Shown here piece after piece: positions 16,510 to 23,880 of a stretch of DNA of 37,154 bases. Below the pieces are notes generated by a model, which did not search any database, was not told the DNA's origin, and saw nothing but the letters and a program-made list of their open reading frames with translations. The DNA is taken from NCBI GenBank assembly GCA_943360385.1, contig CALRIM020000006.1:1-37154 (forward strand), read 5' to 3'. The DNA is from CAJBVG01 sp943360385. Lineage in GTDB: Bacteria; Bacteroidota; Bacteroidia; Sphingobacteriales; Sphingobacteriaceae. The stretch's first letter is position 1. Every line of letters starts with the position of its first letter. A program made the translations under genes and the position numbers.

Positions 16510-17678
16510 TAGTAAGTTATATTTTTATGTACCAGAGAATCATTCAATTCTAAGTTTATTAATATATCAACAATCTTATTAGTAGAATTACCATCGCCAT
16601 ATGGATTCTGTTTCATTTTTACTACGACTTTAAATTCAGTATTAAATGAAACATGGTTAATTGCATTCATTATTTCTGCTTTATTGTTTTTAACGAATAC
16701 CACATTATCCCCATGTATCCGGCCTAATTGCCTATCTCCAACATTGATTGCTGGCAAACCTAGAGAAGCTACTTCTACAATTCCAGAACTTGAATTGCCT
16801 ATTAAAAATTCAGCATTTCTTAACAAATTAATATAATTAACCCGATCTAAATTTTTAAACAATGTGAAGTTATTAGGATATTTATTTGAATATTCTTCAT
16901 ATGCAACTATTATTGCTTCAAATCCAGCATCTGAATTTGGATAATTAACAAAACAGTGAATATTACTTTCTAAAATCGAATCAAGTGTAAGTCTGATATG
17001 TTCTGATTGCAAATTAACTTGAGTAATTATAGGATGTTGAATAAGTACGCAGTAATTGTTTATATCTTTATTTATGACATTTAAATTGGAAAAAAGTAAC
17101 TCCTTAGAAATAATCTCAGTGCTTACTATTCTATCAATTGCTGGATTTCCAACAACATGAATCCTCCATTCATCTTCACCTAATAATAATAAATTGTGCT
17201 TATGTGCCTCTAATGTTGGAAAATGGATATGCGCAAATTTTGATGCAGCATATCTAACTGAATTATCAATATTTCCATCTTTTGCAATATCACCTCCAAA
17301 AAAGTGCGCTACAGGTATACCTAAATATGCACATACCATTGTAACGCTTATTGATTCTTCTCTATCTCCAGCAACTAGAACAATATCTGGTTTTTCTGAA
17401 AATAATAAATTCGCTAATGAAGGAATTTGCACTCCAATTGAAACTATTCTTCCAATTTTTTGGCTAGAATCTATTAAATTAAATATTTTACCTACAATGT
17501 TGAATTTGTCATCCTCTATATTTTGGGATGTTAACCCAAATTTTTCAGACAGATTGGGTCCTGTAATAATTATTCCAAAATCTACTTCATTATTCTGATC
17601 TAATTTAGAATATACACTATACAGTAGATCATAATCAGATCTTGCTCCAGAAACAGCAATTATTTTTTTTCTCTTCAT
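16509..17678 (-). CDS. legG: Hydrolysing 2-epimerase of legionaminate synthesis (LegG/NeuC-like)
   Basis: This 389-residue UDP-GlcNAc 2-epimerase-fold protein carries the family signature LVAGDREESI at 101-110, HFFGGDIAKDG, and NSSSGIVEVASLGLP in the C-terminal half. The N-terminus AVSGARSDYDLL matches the hydrolysing NeuC/LegG branch, whose members start with a GTRADYG-like motif, rather than non-hydrolysing WecB. Predicted reaction: release of the nucleotide and inversion at C2 to give 2,4-diacetamido-2,4,6-trideoxymannose for LegI. The start overlaps the PIG-L gene by one base and lies 3 bp after the GNAT gene. A WbpI-type epimerase for the GlcNAc3NAcA pathway is an alternative role, but the context argues against it. 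Confidence 0.85.
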   Translation of the reverse strand: MKRKKIIAVSGARSDYDLLYSVYSKLDQNNEVDFGIIITGPNLSEKFGLTSQNIEDDKFNIVGKIFNLIDSSQKIGRIVSIGVQIPSLANLLFSEKPDIVLVAGDREESISVTMVCAYLGIPVAHFFGGDIAKDGNIDNSVRYAASKFAHIHFPTLEAHKHNLLLLGEDEWRIHVVGNPAIDRIVSTEIISKELLFSNLNVINKDINNYCVLIQHPIITQVNLQSEHIRLTLDSILESNIHCFVNYPNSDAGFEAIIVAYEEYSNKYPNNFTLFKNLDRVNYINLLRNAEFLIGNSSSGIVEVASLGLPAINVGDRQLGRIHGDNVVFVKNNKAEIMNAINHVSFNTEFKVVVKMKQNPYGDGNSTNKIVDILINLELNDSLVHKNITY

Positions 17679-17681
17679 TAT

Positions 17682-18623
17682 CTAAAACACATCTGAATAC
17701 CCAAAACTTATGTCCCAATTATTATATTGTTTAATACAATTATCGTCGTTGGTAAAGTTCAAACTTCCTAAATAAGTTAAAGGTGCTGAAATTCTAAATC
17801 CAATTTTTTCTAAATACAATTCATTTTTAGAAAATAATGAATCCCAAATATTAAATTGAATAAACTCTCCTTCTTCTTTTATTATTGATGATAACAATTC
17901 GATGATTGTGTTTATATTATTGTCATTCCCCAATTCCATAATATCAATTTCGAACGATTGTGGATTTGAAAACGACTGAATTTTTTTATAGACAACAGCG
18001 CCATTGCCATTCATTAATTTAATAACCTTGTAATTAGCAGTTGGATTCGAAATATATCTCCAGTTTAAATATTCATTCGTCTTATGAATAGAAACAATTT
18101 TATCATTATTGTTAAATAAAATTGAATCTTGATCTGTAAAAACTGAGATTAATGAATAATTCACATCAACTTTGTTTTTCAGAAAATAATTATTATTTAA
18201 AACTAACATGCATTGAATAGCAATATCACTCCATCCTAAATTTTTATTAAACCCAAAATGTGAGTTGCTATTCGGGAAACCCCAAACCATTGTATAATTA
18301 TGTTCGATCTTCAATCTATTATACAAGCTTTGTGCTAATTTTGAAAAAACACCTTGGCCTCCATAATCTGGATGTGTCATCGTTGTCATAGATAATGCAG
18401 TATTTTTTACTTCTCCATTAATATTCATTTGAATTGGAGATACAGCATAATGACCAATTAATTTGTCATTATCCCACATTAATTCTATGAACTTTTCAGT
18501 TGAAAATGGATTTTTATCAAATCTCCAATTCCAATATTCAAGTGACATTGCTTTATTAAATGATTTTTCAAATAGGGAAAGAATTTGATGTTCGTCCCCG
18601 ATTTTATATGGTTTTATTTCCAT
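17682..18623 (-). CDS. GNAT family N-acyltransferase
   Basis: This 313-residue protein has a GNAT core in the first 150 residues, with the acyl-CoA binding element THPDYGGQGVFSKLAQSLY at about 83-101 and the downstream strand TMVWGFPNSNSHFGFNKNLGW. The second half (about 160-313) looks like a further GNAT-like fold without an obvious CoA motif, as in two-domain members. It is placed between legI (1-bp overlap) and legG (3 bp), inside the legionaminic acid genes. Since LegH already supplies the usual 4-N-acetyl group, this enzyme may add a different or extra acyl group to the nonulosonic acid, perhaps after the PIG-L deacetylase. Acyl donor and target nitrogen or oxygen are unknown. Confidence 0.75.
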   Translation of the reverse strand: MEIKPYKIGDEHQILSLFEKSFNKAMSLEYWNWRFDKNPFSTEKFIELMWDNDKLIGHYAVSPIQMNINGEVKNTALSMTTMTHPDYGGQGVFSKLAQSLYNRLKIEHNYTMVWGFPNSNSHFGFNKNLGWSDIAIQCMLVLNNNYFLKNKVDVNYSLISVFTDQDSILFNNNDKIVSIHKTNEYLNWRYISNPTANYKVIKLMNGNGAVVYKKIQSFSNPQSFEIDIMELGNDNNINTIIELLSSIIKEEGEFIQFNIWDSLFSKNELYLEKIGFRISAPLTYLGSLNFTNDDNCIKQYNNWDISFGYSDVF

Positions 18624-19636
18624 TATAATTCAATTAAATCATCCTCAAAATAATCTTTTGAAGCACACATTCCAAGTACTGTATACCATTTCATGGGTGA
18701 AAGTCCATTTCCTGGTCTTTTAACAGTTATGTTATCAATTGTAAACATATCACCTTTTTTTATTTTAGTTTTTGCCACAATACTTTTTCTTGCAACTAAG
18801 ATATTTTTTTGCTCTGAAGTTGATGGTTCTTTTACTCCAGAACCTGATAAAGCAAGTTCAATATTTCTTATGGCAGTAACCATCGCTTTAAGTTCAAAAG
18901 GCTCTAGAGAAGCCGCATGATCTGGGCCCTCCATTGTTTTATCTAAAGTAAAATGTTTTTCGATAATTGTTGCCCCTAAAGCAACAGATGCAATAGGTAC
19001 CTCTATACCGTTAGTATGATCAGAGTATCCAATCTCTGTATTAAATGCTTCTCTAATGCTTAGCATTGCTTTCAAATTTACATCCTCCATAGGAGTTGGG
19101 TATTCTGTATTGCAATGTAAAATGGTTATGTTATTTAAACTTATTCCAGCATTTGTAAATACTCCTAATGCTTGCCTAACCTCCTCCAAAGTAGCCATTC
19201 CAGTTGATAAAATGACCTTCTCAAATAATTTAGCAGCAAGTTCTAAATAAGGTAGATTTGTAATTTCTCCAGATGGAATTTTGACAAATTCTAATCCGAT
19301 TTTATGTAAATATAATAATGAGTCTAAATCAAATGCTGTAGAAAAAAATTTAATATTTTTTGAATTACAATATTCTATTATTTTAACATGATCATTTTCC
19401 GAAAGCTCCAACTTCTTCAACATTTGCAGTTGAGTTTCAGAACTATTTTGAGTATTTTCTATCTGGTAATCTGCTTTTTTCGCTTTTGAAGAAACTAAAT
19501 TTTCAGATTTAAAAGTTTGAAATTTAACATAATCTACTCCTGCTGTCACAGCAGCATCAACCAATTTGAAAGCGTTTTCTATGCTGCCATTATGGTTTAC
19601 CCCTGCTTCAGCTATTATTAAAGTATGTGATTTCAT
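18623..19636 (-). CDS. legI: Legionaminic acid synthase (NeuB/LegI family)
   Basis: The ATG at 19634-19636 gives 337 residues starting MKSHTLIIAEAGVNHNGS and overlaps the legH stop as ATGA. A longer reading uses TTG at 19667-19669 and is rejected. NeuB landmarks are present: EAGVNHNG, YVKFQTF, KIPSGEI, LSTGMATL, HCNTEYPTP, GYSDHT, EKHFTLD. A C-terminal SAF/antifreeze-like domain (about 275-337, with ARKSIVAKTKIKKGD and KRPGNGLSP) completes the domain order. It condenses phosphoenolpyruvate with the 6-carbon amino sugar from LegG to give the 9-carbon nonulosonic acid. Sequence alone does not separate Neu, Leg and Pse synthases; the neighbours favour Leg. Confidence 0.92.
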   Translation of the reverse strand: MKSHTLIIAEAGVNHNGSIENAFKLVDAAVTAGVDYVKFQTFKSENLVSSKAKKADYQIENTQNSSETQLQMLKKLELSENDHVKIIEYCNSKNIKFFSTAFDLDSLLYLHKIGLEFVKIPSGEITNLPYLELAAKLFEKVILSTGMATLEEVRQALGVFTNAGISLNNITILHCNTEYPTPMEDVNLKAMLSIREAFNTEIGYSDHTNGIEVPIASVALGATIIEKHFTLDKTMEGPDHAASLEPFELKAMVTAIRNIELALSGSGVKEPSTSEQKNILVARKSIVAKTKIKKGDMFTIDNITVKRPGNGLSPMKWYTVLGMCASKDYFEDDLIEL

Positions 19637-20268
19637 TTGTTTATTTGTTTTGCTGGATTGCCAACACAAATCTGATTATTACTTATATTATTTAATACTA
19701 CAGACCCTAATCCAATTACAACTTCGTTTCCGATAGTAATTCCATTTTTTAATACCGCACCACTACCAACAAAGCTATTATCTCCAATTGTTACAGCTCC
19801 ATTCAAAATTGCACCAGTAGATATATGGCAATAATTGCCAACTATACTATCATGTTCAATTAGTACTCTATCATTTATTATACAATTCTCGCCAATTTCA
19901 GTATTAGATTGAAGAATTACAGAATGCATTACAATTGTTCCCTTACCAATTTTAGAATATTTTGAAACTATTGCATGTTTTGAAATAATGGTTGCAATTT
20001 CAGCTCCTACTGAATTTAATTTATCAAAAATTTTTGTTCTTATAACAGGTGATTTTATTTGGCCTACGGTAATAATAAAAGCTGATTGTTGAATGTAATT
20101 CTCAATTTTTGAATCATCACCTAAATACGGTATTCCAAATTTAGAATCTATTGTTTCTTTAATATCAAGATAACCAATTATATTAAATTGATTAGTAGAT
20201 TGAATTACATCAATGCATGCTATAGCATGTCCTCCTCCACCAATTAATATTAAATCCTTTTTATTCAT
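19633..20268 (-). CDS. legH: 4-amino-sugar N-acetyltransferase (LegH/PglD/NeuD-like)
   Basis: This 211-residue protein has an N-terminal Rossmann-like nucleotide-sugar domain (LILIGGGGHAIACID) and a C-terminal left-handed beta-helix with hexapeptide turns. It includes the conserved His region LIEHDSIVGNYCHIS, where His is the catalytic base of PglD, and the ending CVGNPAKQI. The family acetylates the 4-amino group of a 6-deoxy nucleotide sugar, here the product of LegC, using acetyl-CoA. The start overlaps legC by 8 bp and the end overlaps legI by 4 bp, so it is tightly coupled to both. NeuD-type O-acetylation of the nonulosonate is the alternative. Confidence 0.85.
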   Translation of the reverse strand: MNKKDLILIGGGGHAIACIDVIQSTNQFNIIGYLDIKETIDSKFGIPYLGDDSKIENYIQQSAFIITVGQIKSPVIRTKIFDKLNSVGAEIATIISKHAIVSKYSKIGKGTIVMHSVILQSNTEIGENCIINDRVLIEHDSIVGNYCHISTGAILNGAVTIGDNSFVGSGAVLKNGITIGNEVVIGLGSVVLNNISNNQICVGNPAKQINK

Positions 20269-21409
20269 TTGTTGTTAAACGAACACTACTTGGAATATTA
20301 ATTAATCTATCTGAAATCCATTGGGCATTATCTTGTTTATCTCGATAACATGATTTGAACATTGAAAGATGGTGCATTAATTCCCAAGTTGGCCTAGCCA
20401 TAATATCTGCATCATTTAAGATTGTTAACATTTGATTTCTACTTTCTAAATCTTTTAAAAGAATAGCATTTAACCAATAATTAGATCTAGAATTTTGAGG
20501 TTCTTTAGCAAAAATGATATCTGATCCTGCGAAATATTCTTCGTATGCTGATGATAATTTTCGTTTATTTTCGATAAATAATTCAATTTGTTCCATTTGA
20601 GCACAAGCCATGGCTGCATTCAAATTTGGCATTCTATAATTATATCCAATATGATCATGTACAAAGTCCCAACGATGAGGTACTTTTGCTTGAGTAGTTA
20701 AATGCTTGCCAAGTTTACCTAGTTTCTCATCATTAGTAATTATTACTCCACCACCACCACAGGTGACTGTTTTATTTCCATTGAAGCTAAAAGCACCTAA
20801 CTTGCCATAATTCCCTGTATGTACATTTTTGTAAAAAGATCCAATAGACTCTGCAGCGTCTTCAACTAAAACAACATTATACTTTTCACATATAATTGCA
20901 ATAGTATCTATTTCAGTTGGATGACCAAAAGTATGCATGGGCACACAAGCTGAAATTCTTCTATTTGAATCTTTATGAAAGCATTCACCATTTTTTTGAT
21001 ATGATTGCTCTTTAAGGAATTCTTCTAAAGCAATAGGAGATAAACCTAATGTAGACTTGTCAACATCTATGAAAACAGGCTCAGCATACAAATATGATAT
21101 TGCATTGCAAGTTGCGATAAAAGATAAGGATTGTGTTAGCACCAAATCATCTTTTCTAACTCCTGCTAAAATTAATGACATATGTAACGCTGCAGTTCCA
21201 TTTACGGTAGCAATTGCATATTTAGCTCCAGTATAATCTCTAATTATTTCTTCAAATTTATCTACAAACTTACCAACTGAAGAAACAAAAGTAGAATCAA
21301 TAGTTTCTAATACATATTTCTTTTCATTCCCTTGAAAAACTGGAGCATGTAAAGGAATAAATTCTGAAGTATTGAATTGTTTACGGATAAATTTTATAAT
21401 GTTTTCCAT
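20261..21409 (-). CDS. legC: PLP aminotransferase for legionaminate (LegC, DegT family)
   Basis: The ATG at 21407-21409 gives 382 residues beginning MENIIKFIRKQFN; upstream in-frame TTG/ATG codons lie inside legB and are less likely. This is a DegT/DnrJ/EryC1/StrS aminotransferase with the PLP lysine K213 in FSFNGNKTVTCGGGG, the cofactor Asp in VEDAAESIG near 184 and the substrate segment STFVSSVGKFVDKFE that I know from LegC proteins. It transfers an amino group from glutamate to C4 of the 4-keto sugar made by LegB. The gene starts one base after legB ends. Family and pathway fit are strong. Confidence 0.9.
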   Translation of the reverse strand: MENIIKFIRKQFNTSEFIPLHAPVFQGNEKKYVLETIDSTFVSSVGKFVDKFEEIIRDYTGAKYAIATVNGTAALHMSLILAGVRKDDLVLTQSLSFIATCNAISYLYAEPVFIDVDKSTLGLSPIALEEFLKEQSYQKNGECFHKDSNRRISACVPMHTFGHPTEIDTIAIICEKYNVVLVEDAAESIGSFYKNVHTGNYGKLGAFSFNGNKTVTCGGGGVIITNDEKLGKLGKHLTTQAKVPHRWDFVHDHIGYNYRMPNLNAAMACAQMEQIELFIENKRKLSSAYEEYFAGSDIIFAKEPQNSRSNYWLNAILLKDLESRNQMLTILNDADIMARPTWELMHHLSMFKSCYRDKQDNAQWISDRLINIPSSVRLTTNE

Positions 21410-21410
21410 A

Positions 21411-22598
21411 TTACATTTTTGCATCAAGATATTTTCCTGTTTCTTTATGGTCGAAATGAGGAATTAATTTATTGAATAACCTAACAATATCACTTTTGCT
21501 CCATACTCCCTTTTCTCTATAGCTTTCGATTGTTGATGTGAACTCATTTAATAACTGTTCATTATACTCTAATTCGCTTTTTATAATTCCTAGATTCTCA
21601 AATCTCTCTGTATCTAAAACTTCATCTTTTGTAAAAAACTCTTCAAAATCTTTTTCTCCAGTTGTATCACTTAAGGTAAATAAGCAAGGCCATTTTTTTT
21701 GATTTGCCAATGATTTTGTCAATTCTCTTGCCTCCTCTTCTGTACTACACAAATATGGTTCATAGCCAATTTCATTCAAGTATTTAATAGCTATATCTGC
21801 GAAAGTTGTTAAATGCAGTTTTTCATTAAGCTTTGGAAAAAAAACATCTCCATTTTCACCGAAAATCGCCGACATTAAACATAGCTCACCTGACTCTTGG
21901 GGTGTAACAAAATATCTTTTTATATCGTTAGGAGCAACGATTGGTTGCTTCTTCAATATTCTTTGATTAAACCCGTGTAATAACGATCCGTCAGAAAAGG
22001 CAACATTCGCAAAACGTGCTGTTGAAATATTAATTTGGTCACTGAATTTCATCAGAAACATCTCCATTATGCGTTTCGAGGCGCCCATCATATTTACTGG
22101 ATTCGCAGCTTTATCTGTTGATACGCAAAAATATTTTTTTGAGCCATTTTCAATTGAATGCTCAATTGTTTTGATAGTATTAAATACATTCACATCAATC
22201 ATCCGCATCAATGTGTATGGATCTTTCTCGCTACGTACATGTTTTAACGCTGATAAATTTAGGACATAGTCGTATTTTCCGTCTGCTCTGATAAAAGCAT
22301 CGTATTCAATAGACCCAATATCTAAAGCAAATGTTTGAAAATCTCCATCTATATAGCCATAAGTACTTCTTAAATCTCTAACGAGTTCAACTAAATTATT
22401 TTCGCTTATGTCTACAACATGCAATTTCAACGGGTTTCTTTTAAAAATCTCTTTTGTAACTGCTTGCCCAATAGACCCTGCCCCACCAATAATTAAAAAT
22501 GTTCCTTGGGAAACCTCCTTTGACAAGTGTTCGGTTTGACTATCAATATCTTCAACAAACAACTCCCTATCACGACCAATTAAATTTAATATATTCAT
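21411..22598 (-). CDS. legB: GDP/UDP-GlcNAc 4,6-dehydratase (LegB)
   Basis: This 395-residue extended SDR has GGAGSIG at 38-44, LSALKHVRSEKDP, STDKAANPVNMMGASK and FANVAFSDGSLLHGF. The Met in place of the SDR Tyr (M-x-x-x-K) is shared with FnlA, but this protein has an extra C-terminal region (about 290-395) typical of LegB. It dehydrates nucleotide-activated GlcNAc to the 4-keto-6-deoxy sugar that LegC aminates. With ptmE present the substrate is probably GDP-GlcNAc. It opens the legionaminate block, 5 bp after the wzz gene, so export and sugar genes share a transcript. Confidence 0.9.
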   Translation of the reverse strand: MNILNLIGRDRELFVEDIDSQTEHLSKEVSQGTFLIIGGAGSIGQAVTKEIFKRNPLKLHVVDISENNLVELVRDLRSTYGYIDGDFQTFALDIGSIEYDAFIRADGKYDYVLNLSALKHVRSEKDPYTLMRMIDVNVFNTIKTIEHSIENGSKKYFCVSTDKAANPVNMMGASKRIMEMFLMKFSDQINISTARFANVAFSDGSLLHGFNQRILKKQPIVAPNDIKRYFVTPQESGELCLMSAIFGENGDVFFPKLNEKLHLTTFADIAIKYLNEIGYEPYLCSTEEEARELTKSLANQKKWPCLFTLSDTTGEKDFEEFFTKDEVLDTERFENLGIIKSELEYNEQLLNEFTSTIESYREKGVWSKSDIVRLFNKLIPHFDHKETGKYLDAKM

Positions 22599-22603
22599 AT
22601 ATT

Positions 22604-23653
22604 TTAAATTATTGCATTTTTCAAAAGTTTACGCCCAATTAAAATTAAGCAAATAATAAACCCACTTAATATTCCACCTAATAAAACACCTTTGATTTTT
22701 CCCAATTTTTCCTTTTTTAAGGGATAAATTGGGGTGTCGATAATTTGAATTAATGGCTCTTCCCTCATAAGAGCTAATTTCGAAAATTCTAGATTTTTCA
22801 CCAACTCTCCATACATAGTACTTAGCATTTGTACTTTCATTTCTTGTTGCAATTTTGGCACTGCCGCACTTTGTTTAATTAATCCTAAGTTTCGATCTGC
22901 AAAAGCAGCTCTGCCATACATAGCTTGGTTCAGTTCCCTTCTTACAGAATCTACTCTGTTTTCTAAATTTATTATGTTCACTTTTGCTTTTCCTACCTTT
23001 GTTTCAATATAAAAATCAGTTACATTTTTTACTAACGTCTCACAAAACAATTTCGCAAACTCTTCATTACGCGAATTAGTTTTTACTGAAATTATACTCA
23101 ATTTTTTATCAATTTTAGAAACTGATAAATTATTCTTAACCAACAATTGATAAACTTGACCGAGGATAGAATCTTGGGCTCTAGAAAAATGTTCTCTTGA
23201 ATTGTTATCAAATTTCAACCCTCTTAATTCAATTTGCTTCTCCCAATTTTCATTTAACTTATTGGTTTTTATAAATTTGTTAATTAATAAGTCAGTTTGA
23301 TTATTTGAATTTACTTTTGTCAATAAACTCATTTCAATTAACTTCCGAGATTTCATTAACTCTATTATATTATCTCCAGCAAAAGCTCCACCTTCAGAAC
23401 CCCCTAAACTTAAGCCAAAAGAAGATGCAAGGTTATTAATCCCTGATGCGCCCCCTCCTTTTTCTTCAAGCGCAAATGTTAGTTCAGCAGTATAAATTGG
23501 TTTTTTAGTATATGCATAACCCAGTCCTACTAACCCACCTAAAACACCCACAAGAAAAATAATTAGCCAATTAACTGTCAAGTATTTGAACCATTCAATT
23601 ATTATAACAATAAGTTCTTTTAGCGAAATTCCTTCTTGGTCTTGATTATCCAT
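22604..23653 (-). CDS. wzz: Chain-length determinant / polysaccharide co-polymerase (Wzz)
   Basis: This 349-residue inner-membrane protein has one helix at about 31-52 (NWLIIFLVGVLGGLVGLGYAY) and one near 325-342, enclosing a large periplasmic domain with coiled-coil character at about 220-290. The proline-rich PIYPLKKEKLGK before the second helix is the Wzz/GumC signature. No Walker motifs or tyrosine-rich tail follow, so this is a co-polymerase without a fused BY-kinase. It controls the length of the Wzy-made polymer and should work with the SLBB exporter upstream. A Gly-Ser-Gly-rich stretch (GGGASGINNLASS.., residues 67-90) is near the first helix, as is common in Bacteroidota members. Confidence 0.88.
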   Translation of the reverse strand: MDNQDQEGISLKELIVIIIEWFKYLTVNWLIIFLVGVLGGLVGLGYAYTKKPIYTAELTFALEEKGGGASGINNLASSFGLSLGGSEGGAFAGDNIIELMKSRKLIEMSLLTKVNSNNQTDLLINKFIKTNKLNENWEKQIELRGLKFDNNSREHFSRAQDSILGQVYQLLVKNNLSVSKIDKKLSIISVKTNSRNEEFAKLFCETLVKNVTDFYIETKVGKAKVNIINLENRVDSVRRELNQAMYGRAAFADRNLGLIKQSAAVPKLQQEMKVQMLSTMYGELVKNLEFSKLALMREEPLIQIIDTPIYPLKKEKLGKIKGVLLGGILSGFIICLILIGRKLLKNAII

Positions 23654-23880
23654 TTTATAACTTAAATTAAATTCGGCAAAACAAATGCAGTTCTTGTTTT
23701 AACAATTTCATTGTAGATGGCTTGGCACTGTATATTTTGAATATTTGTATCAACTCAACTGCTTTCTTAATTAGAATAGAAAAAATAATTAACGTAAAAA
23801 CATCATATCCTCTAAAAAGACAACAGATTTAAATGAGCATATGAGCCAAGACTTGTCATTCACACTACATACAATTATTT
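23654..23880. other. 227-bp intergenic region between exporter and wzz
   Basis: This is the longest gap inside the polysaccharide locus. No ORF with supporting context, no convincing hairpin-plus-T terminator and no clear Bacteroidota promoter (TTTG/TAnnTTTG) was found by eye. It contains a two-unit 8-bp repeat at 23833-23848 related to words elsewhere in the window. It may hold a secondary promoter for wzz and the leg genes, but nothing in the sequence proves this. Confidence 0.5.
23833..23848 (-). repeat. Two 8-bp units of a GCTCnTnT word
   Basis: Read on the minus strand this is TGGCTCAT followed by ATGCTCAT. The same word in 8-bp register occurs at 28041-28072 (four units) and 35284-35299 (two units), there on the plus strand. 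Two degenerate units could arise by chance, so this is the weakest member of the set. Confidence 0.4.
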
